Part shown: positions 59,236 through 64,000 of the stretch, piece by piece
Layout of the letters: the number at the start of each line of letters is the position of its first letter
Position numbering within the stretch: the first letter of the stretch is position 1
Origin: JAGSOU01 sp049974865
Lineage (GTDB): Bacteria; Pseudomonadota; Alphaproteobacteria; Rhodobacterales; Rhodobacteraceae
NCBI GenBank assembly: GCA_049974865.1
Contig: JBNGCX010000007.1
Coordinates: 19,604 to 83,603, forward strand
DNA length: 64,000 nt
Direction of reading: 5' to 3'
Translations under genes and position numbers: made by a program
Notes under the pieces: generated by a model
Databases searched by the model: none
Seen by the model: the letters and a program-made list of their open reading frames with translations, nothing else
Told to the model about the DNA's origin: nothing

Positions 59236-59274
59236 ATATGAAAGCCATATGACTCGGATATGAGTCGCATATGA
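59236..59274 (+). repeat. Four ATATGA motifs at exactly 11-bp spacing, forming three overlapping 4-codon ORFs
   Basis: ATATGA occurs at 59236, 59247, 59258 and 59269. Because each contains ATG and TGA, it creates three ORFs of four codons each: ATG at 59238 (Met-Lys-Ala-Ile), 59249 (Met-Thr-Arg-Ile) and 59260 (Met-Ser-Arg-Ile). Each stop overlaps the next start as ATGA. The fourth ATG (59271) is in frame with gltB, 84 nt before its main start. See the findings for what this may mean. Confidence 0.8.
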
Positions 59275-59354
59275 GCCCGGCCGGACCCGACGAGATTATC
59301 GCAGGTGAACAGGGCAGAATCCCTGACCCGTCTGCAGAAGGAAGGGTTAAGACC

Positions 59355-62300
59355 ATGACCAAATACGACGCCAACTGGGCCGCCGCCGAGGAGGCCAAGC
59401 GCAAGTGGATGGCCGAGAACAGCCTCTATCGCGACGAGGACGAGCATTCGTCCTGCGGCGTGGGGCTGGTGGTTTCGCTCGACGGCAAGCCCTCGCGCCA
59501 GGTGGTGGAGAACGGCATCAACGCGCTGAAGGCGATCTGGCACCGTGGTGCCGTGGCCGCCGACGGCAAGACCGGCGACGGCGCGGGCATCCACGTGCAG
59601 ATCCCGGCGCCCTTCTTCTACGACCAGATCCGCCGCACCGGCCACGAGCCGAAGATGGACGAGCTGATCGCGGTCGGCCAGGTCTTCCTGCCGCGCACCG
59701 ATTTCGGCGCGCAGGAGAAATGCCGCACCATCGTCGAGGCCGAGGTGCTGCGCATGGGCTATTACATCTACGGCTGGCGCCACGTGCCGGTGAATATCGA
59801 GGTGCTGGGCGAGAAGGCCAACGCCACCCGGCCGGAGATCGAGCAGATCCTGATCTCGAACTCCAAGGGCGTGGACGAGGAGACCTTCGAGCGCGAGCTT
59901 TACGTCATCCGCCGCCGCATCGAGAAGGCGGTCGCGGCCGAGGGCATCTCGGGTCTCTACCTGTGTTCGCTGTCCTGCCGCTCGATCATCTACAAGGGGA
60001 TGATGCTGGCCGAGCAGGTGGCCGAGTTCTACCCGGACCTGAAGGACGAGCGTTTCGAATCGGCCTTCGCGATCTATCACCAGCGCTATTCGACCAACAC
60101 CTTCCCGCAATGGTGGCTGGCGCAGCCCTTCCGCATGCTCGCCCATAACGGCGAGATCAACACGCTGAAGGGCAACCTGAACTGGATGAAGAGCCACGAG
60201 ATCCGCATGGCCAGCACCGCCTTCGGCGACATGGCCGAGGACATCAAGCCGATCGTGCCCGGCGGCAGCTCGGACTCGGCGGCGCTGGACGCGGTGTTCG
60301 AGGTTCTGGTGCGCGCCGGCCGCAACGCACCGATGGCCAAGACCATGCTGGTGCCCGAGAGCTGGTCCAAGCAGGCGGTGGAACTGCCGCAGGCCTGGCG
60401 CGACATGTATTCCTACTGCAACAGCGTGATGGAACCCTGGGACGGCCCCGCCGCGCTGGCCATGACCGACGGCCGCTGGGTCTGCGCCGGGCTCGACCGC
60501 AACGGCCTGCGCCCGATGCGCTACGTGGTGACCGGCGACGGCATGCTGATCGCCGGGTCCGAGGCGGGCATGGTGCCCACCGACGAGGCCACGGTGCGCG
60601 AGAAGGGCGCGCTGGGCCCGGGCCAACTGATCGCCGTGGACATGGCCGAGGGCGCGCTGTTCCACGACACCGAGATCAAGGACAAGCTGGCCAATGCCCA
60701 GCCCTTCGGCGAGTGGGTCGGCAAGATCAACGACCTCGAGGAGGCGCTGGCGAGCGTCAGCGAGAAGGCGATCCATTCGGGCGGCGAGCTGCGCAAGCGG
60801 CAGATCGCGGCCGGCTACTCGATCGAGGAGCTGGAGCAGATCCTGGCGCCGATGGCCGAGGACGGGAAAGAGGCGATCGCCTCGATGGGCGACGATACGC
60901 CCTCGGCGGTGCTGTCGGAGAAATACCGGCCGCTGAGCCATTTCTTCCGCCAGAACTTCAGCCAGGTGACCAACCCGCCGATCGACAGCTTGCGCGAATA
61001 CCGGGTGATGAGCCTGAAGACGCGGTTCGGCAACCTCAAGAACGTGCTGGACGAGAACAGCAGCCAGACCGAGATCCTGACGCTGGAAAGCCCCTTCGTG
61101 GCCAACGCGCAGTTCGAGGAGCTGGTCAAGCAGTTCAACGCGCCGATGACCGAGATCGACTGCACCTTTCCCGCCGGCAGCGGCCCCGACGCGCTGCGCC
61201 AGGGCCTGGTCCGCATCCGGGCCGAGGCCGAGGACGCCGTGCGCTCGGGCGCCGGTCACTTGGTGCTGAGCGACATGGCGCAGGGCGAGGATCGCGTGCC
61301 GATGCCGATGATCCTGGCCACCAGCGCGGTGCATAGCTGGCTGACCCGCAAGGGGCTGCGCACCTTCACCTCGCTGAACGTGCGTTCGGCCGAATGCATC
61401 GACCCGCATTACTTCGCCGTGCTGATCGGCTGCGGCGCGACCACCGTGAACGCCTACCTGGCCGAGGACAGCCTGGCCGACCGGATCGAGCGGGGGCTGC
61501 TGGACTGCACCCTGACCGAGGCCGTGGCGCGTTACCGCAAAGCGGTGGACGCCGGCCTGCTGAAGATCATGTCCAAGATGGGGATCTCGGTGATCTCGTC
61601 CTATCGGGGCGGATTGAACTTTGAGGCCGTGGGCCTCAGCCGCGCCATGTGCGCCGAGTATTTCCCCGGCATGCCCTCGCGCATCTCGGGCATCGGCGTG
61701 GGCGGCATCCAGCGCAAGCTGGAGCAGGTCCATGCCCAGGGCTGGAAAGGGCCTGCCAACGTGCTGCCCGTGGGCGGCTTCTACAAGGCGCGGCGCTCCG
61801 GCGAGAAGCACGCCTGGGAGGCGCAGACCATGCACATGCTGCAGATGGCCTGCAACACGGCGTCCTACGAGATGTGGAAGAAGTTCTCCTCCGCGATGCG
61901 GGCGAACCCGCCGATCCACCTGCGCGACCTTCTGGACGTCAAGCCGCTCGGCAAGCCGGTGCCGATCGAGGAGGTGGAATCGATCACCTCGATCCGCAAG
62001 CGCTTCGTCACGCCGGGCATGTCGCTGGGCGCGCTGAGCCCCGAGGCGCACAAGACGCTGAACGTGGCCATGAACCGCATCGGCGCCAAGTCCGACTCGG
62101 GCGAGGGCGGCGAGGATCCGGCGCATTTCCACCCGGAACCCAACGGCGACAACCCCTCGGCCAAGATCAAGCAGGTGGCATCGGGCCGCTTCGGCGTGAC
62201 CGCCGAATACCTGAACCAGTGCGAAGAGCTGGAGATCAAGGTGGCCCAAGGCGCCAAGCCCGGCGAGGGCGGCCAGCTGCCCGGCCTGAAGGTGACCGAC

Positions 62301-63893
62301 CTGATCGCGCGGCTGCGGCATTCGACCAAGGGCGTGACCTTGATCTCGCCCCCGCCGCACCACGACATCTATTCGATCGAGGACCTCGCGCAGTTGATCT
62401 ACGACCTCAAGCAGATCAACCCGCGCGCCAAGGTGACGGTCAAGCTGGTGGCCGCCAGCGGCGTGGGCACCATCGCGGCCGGCGTGGCCAAGGCCAAGGC
62501 CGACGTGATCCTGATCTCGGGCCATAACGGCGGCACGGGCGCCAGCCCCGCGACCTCGATCAAGTTCGCCGGCCTGCCCTGGGAGATGGGCCTGACCGAG
62601 GCGCACCAGGTTCTGGCCATGAACGACCTGCGCGACCGGGTCACGCTGCGCACCGACGGCGGCCTGCGCACCGGGCGCGACATCGTGATGGCGGCGATGA
62701 TGGGGGCCGAGGAATACGGCATCGGCACCGCCGCGCTGATCGCGATGGGCTGCATCATGGTGCGCCAGTGCCAATCCAACACCTGCCCGGTGGGCGTCTG
62801 CACCCAGGACGAGCGCCTGCGTGCCAAGTTCACCGGCAACGCGGACAAGGTGGTGAACCTGATCACCTTCTACGCGCAGGAAGTGCGCGAGATCCTGGCC
62901 TCGATCGGGGCGCGCAGCCTCGACGAGGTGATCGGGCGGGCCGACCTGCTGACCCAGGTCAGCCGCGGCTCGGCGCATCTGGACGACCTGGACCTGAACC
63001 CGCTGCTGATCACCGTCGATGGCGCGGAGCAGATCACCTATGACCGCAACAAGCCGCGCAACCCGGTGGACGATACGCTGGACGCCGAGATCGTGCGCGA
63101 CGCGCATCGCTTCCTCGAGGATGGCGAGAAGATGCAGCTGAGCTACGCGGTGCGCAACACCCTGCGCACCATCGGCACCCGCACCTCCAGCCACCTGGTG
63201 AAGCGCTTCGGCATGCGCAACAGCCTGCAGCCCGACCACCTGACGGTGAAGCTGACCGGCAGCGCCGGCCAGTCGCTGGGCGCCTTCCTGGCGCCGGGGC
63301 TGAAACTGGAGGTCTCGGGCGATGCCAACGACTACGTGGGCAAGGGCCTGTCCGGCGGCACCGTGGTGGTGCGTCCGCCGATGGCGAGCCCGCTGGTGGC
63401 GGCCGAGAACACCATTATCGGCAATACGGTGCTCTACGGTGCGACCGACGGCTACCTCTTCGCCGCGGGCCGCGCGGGCGAGCGTTTCGCCGTGCGCAAC
63501 TCGGGCGCAAAGGTGGTGATCGAGGGCTGCGGCTCCAACGGTTGTGAATACATGACCGGCGGCGTTGCGGTGATCCTCGGGTCGATCGGGGCGAACTTCG
63601 GCGCGGGCATGACCGGCGGCATGGCCTATCTGCATGACCCGGAGGGCACGGCGATGGACCTGCTCAACCTCGAGACGCTGGTCACCTGCCCGGTGACGGT
63701 GGACGCCTGGGAGGAGCAGCTCAAGGGCCTGATCGAGCGTCACGCCGAGGAAACCAAGAGCCGCAAGGCGCTGGACATCCTGCAGCACTGGGATCTGGAG
63801 AAGGGCAACTTCATCCAGGTCTGCCCGAAGGAGATGCTGAACAAGCTGCCGCATCCGCTGAGCCTGGAGGAGACGGCTGTCCCGGCCGAGTAG
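59355..63893 (+). CDS. gltB: Glutamate synthase (NADPH) large subunit
   Basis: 1512 residues from the ATG at 59355, preceded by GAAGGGTTAAGACC; an ATG at 59271 in the same frame would add 28 residues. The first 33 residues are a propeptide removed to expose Cys34 (HSSCGVGL), the amidotransferase nucleophile. The FMN barrel holds GHNGGTGASPATSIKFAGLPWEMGL and the 3Fe-4S cysteines are in CIMVRQCQSNTCPVGVC. It makes two glutamates from glutamine and 2-oxoglutarate. A strong terminator follows. Confidence 0.97.
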   Translation: MTKYDANWAAAEEAKRKWMAENSLYRDEDEHSSCGVGLVVSLDGKPSRQVVENGINALKAIWHRGAVAADGKTGDGAGIHVQIPAPFFYDQIRRTGHEPKMDELIAVGQVFLPRTDFGAQEKCRTIVEAEVLRMGYYIYGWRHVPVNIEVLGEKANATRPEIEQILISNSKGVDEETFERELYVIRRRIEKAVAAEGISGLYLCSLSCRSIIYKGMMLAEQVAEFYPDLKDERFESAFAIYHQRYSTNTFPQWWLAQPFRMLAHNGEINTLKGNLNWMKSHEIRMASTAFGDMAEDIKPIVPGGSSDSAALDAVFEVLVRAGRNAPMAKTMLVPESWSKQAVELPQAWRDMYSYCNSVMEPWDGPAALAMTDGRWVCAGLDRNGLRPMRYVVTGDGMLIAGSEAGMVPTDEATVREKGALGPGQLIAVDMAEGALFHDTEIKDKLANAQPFGEWVGKINDLEEALASVSEKAIHSGGELRKRQIAAGYSIEELEQILAPMAEDGKEAIASMGDDTPSAVLSEKYRPLSHFFRQNFSQVTNPPIDSLREYRVMSLKTRFGNLKNVLDENSSQTEILTLESPFVANAQFEELVKQFNAPMTEIDCTFPAGSGPDALRQGLVRIRAEAEDAVRSGAGHLVLSDMAQGEDRVPMPMILATSAVHSWLTRKGLRTFTSLNVRSAECIDPHYFAVLIGCGATTVNAYLAEDSLADRIERGLLDCTLTEAVARYRKAVDAGLLKIMSKMGISVISSYRGGLNFEAVGLSRAMCAEYFPGMPSRISGIGVGGIQRKLEQVHAQGWKGPANVLPVGGFYKARRSGEKHAWEAQTMHMLQMACNTASYEMWKKFSSAMRANPPIHLRDLLDVKPLGKPVPIEEVESITSIRKRFVTPGMSLGALSPEAHKTLNVAMNRIGAKSDSGEGGEDPAHFHPEPNGDNPSAKIKQVASGRFGVTAEYLNQCEELEIKVAQGAKPGEGGQLPGLKVTDLIARLRHSTKGVTLISPPPHHDIYSIEDLAQLIYDLKQINPRAKVTVKLVAASGVGTIAAGVAKAKADVILISGHNGGTGASPATSIKFAGLPWEMGLTEAHQVLAMNDLRDRVTLRTDGGLRTGRDIVMAAMMGAEEYGIGTAALIAMGCIMVRQCQSNTCPVGVCTQDERLRAKFTGNADKVVNLITFYAQEVREILASIGARSLDEVIGRADLLTQVSRGSAHLDDLDLNPLLITVDGAEQITYDRNKPRNPVDDTLDAEIVRDAHRFLEDGEKMQLSYAVRNTLRTIGTRTSSHLVKRFGMRNSLQPDHLTVKLTGSAGQSLGAFLAPGLKLEVSGDANDYVGKGLSGGTVVVRPPMASPLVAAENTIIGNTVLYGATDGYLFAAGRAGERFAVRNSGAKVVIEGCGSNGCEYMTGGVAVILGSIGANFGAGMTGGMAYLHDPEGTAMDLLNLETLVTCPVTVDAWEEQLKGLIERHAEETKSRKALDILQHWDLEKGNFIQVCPKEMLNKLPHPLSLEETAVPAE

Positions 63894-63916
63894 GCCGCCC
63901 GGTGAAAAGGATCAAA

Positions 63917-63942
63917 GACCCCGCTTCGGCGGGGCCTTTTTC
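63917..63942 (+). terminator. Terminator after gltB
   Basis: CCCCGC (63919-63924) pairs with GCGGGG (63929-63934) across a TTCG tetraloop, followed by CCTTTTTCTTT. A preceding AAA pairs with the T run. Confidence 0.85.
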
Positions 63943-63979
63943 TTTGGGTGATGCGGGCGGGCCGCCTCTATTCCCCTTG

Positions 63980-64000
63980 GCCCGGGCGACTAGCCCGGGC
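63980..64000. repeat. Paired GCCCGGGC palindromes at the window end
   Basis: GCCCGGGC at 63980-63987 recurs at 63993-64000, both perfect palindromes and also complementary to each other, five bases apart. They form a strong stem that probably is the start of the next gene's terminator beyond the window. Confidence 0.4.

Noticed and set aside
58956..63854. Very long open frame antisense to gltB
   Set aside because: It has a His/Asp/Arg-rich, low-hydrophobicity composition typical of the reverse of GC-rich codons, no domain, and gltB on + is certain.

Overview
The window is a GC-rich, gene-dense piece of chromosome from an alphaproteobacterium, almost certainly a member of the Rhodobacteraceae (Roseobacter group). 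The evidence is the very high third-position GC, the typical order kdsD-lptC-lptA-lptB-rpoN-hpf-ptsN, the rimP-nusA-ylxR-infB operon, an NDUFA9-type complex I accessory gene, a GltD/GltB pair, and two promoters matching the alphaproteobacterial sigma-32 consensus. I cannot name a genus. No insertion sequence, prophage, CRISPR array, rRNA gene or clear pseudogene is visible. The only RNA gene is one tRNA-Leu(CAG). No stretch over about 300 bases lacks a gene; the longest gaps (19363-19607, 57555-57776, 27953-28141) hold regulatory structure.

Layout. 1-9.7 kb: a membrane protein fragment, a secreted coiled-coil protein, ilvA, a Nudix gene, hslO (Hsp33) behind a heat-shock promoter, a CoA-type Nudix hydrolase, a CCA-adding-type enzyme, two tandem LysE exporters, an ABC exporter and a VOC protein. 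9.7-19.4 kb: an RNA methyltransferase, two L,D-transpeptidases flanking a CAP-domain lipoprotein, a 59-aa exported protein, hemH, an NDUFAF5-like methyltransferase, comF, grxC with a Nit1-like amidase and a MarR regulator, ubiG and pip. 19.4-25 kb: the rimP-nusA-ylxR-infB operon behind a promoter plus an intrinsic-terminator-like leader. 25-38.4 kb: a 44-aa small protein, mutT and argJ, a parvulin divergent from secA, two envelope proteins, radC, dnaJ, dnaK (heat-shock promoter) and divergent alkB.

38.4-49.6 kb is the most accessory-looking part: a cell-surface polysaccharide cluster with an ABC-2 permease, cysQ, kdsB, four glycosyltransferases, galU, galE and a two-domain sulfotransferase. 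It predicts a branched, KDO-containing, sulfated surface glycan, with CysQ removing the PAP by-product. 49.6-55.6 kb is the LPS-transport/nitrogen-phosphotransfer block (ptsN, hpf, rpoN, lptB, lptA, lptC, kdsD), then an RNase D-like gene and tRNA-Leu. 55.7-64 kb holds the NDUFA9-like gene, uppP and the glutamate synthase genes gltD and gltB.

The most unusual sequence features are non-coding. Between gltD and gltB four ATATGA motifs are spaced exactly 11 bp and form a chain of three 4-codon ORFs coupled by ATGA overlaps. A near-perfect sigma-54 promoter lies 3 nt past the rpoN stop and points at hpf. Two perfect sigma-32 promoters precede hslO and dnaK. Three convergent gene pairs share a single CTAG as stop codon on both strands. 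The rimP leader looks like an attenuator.
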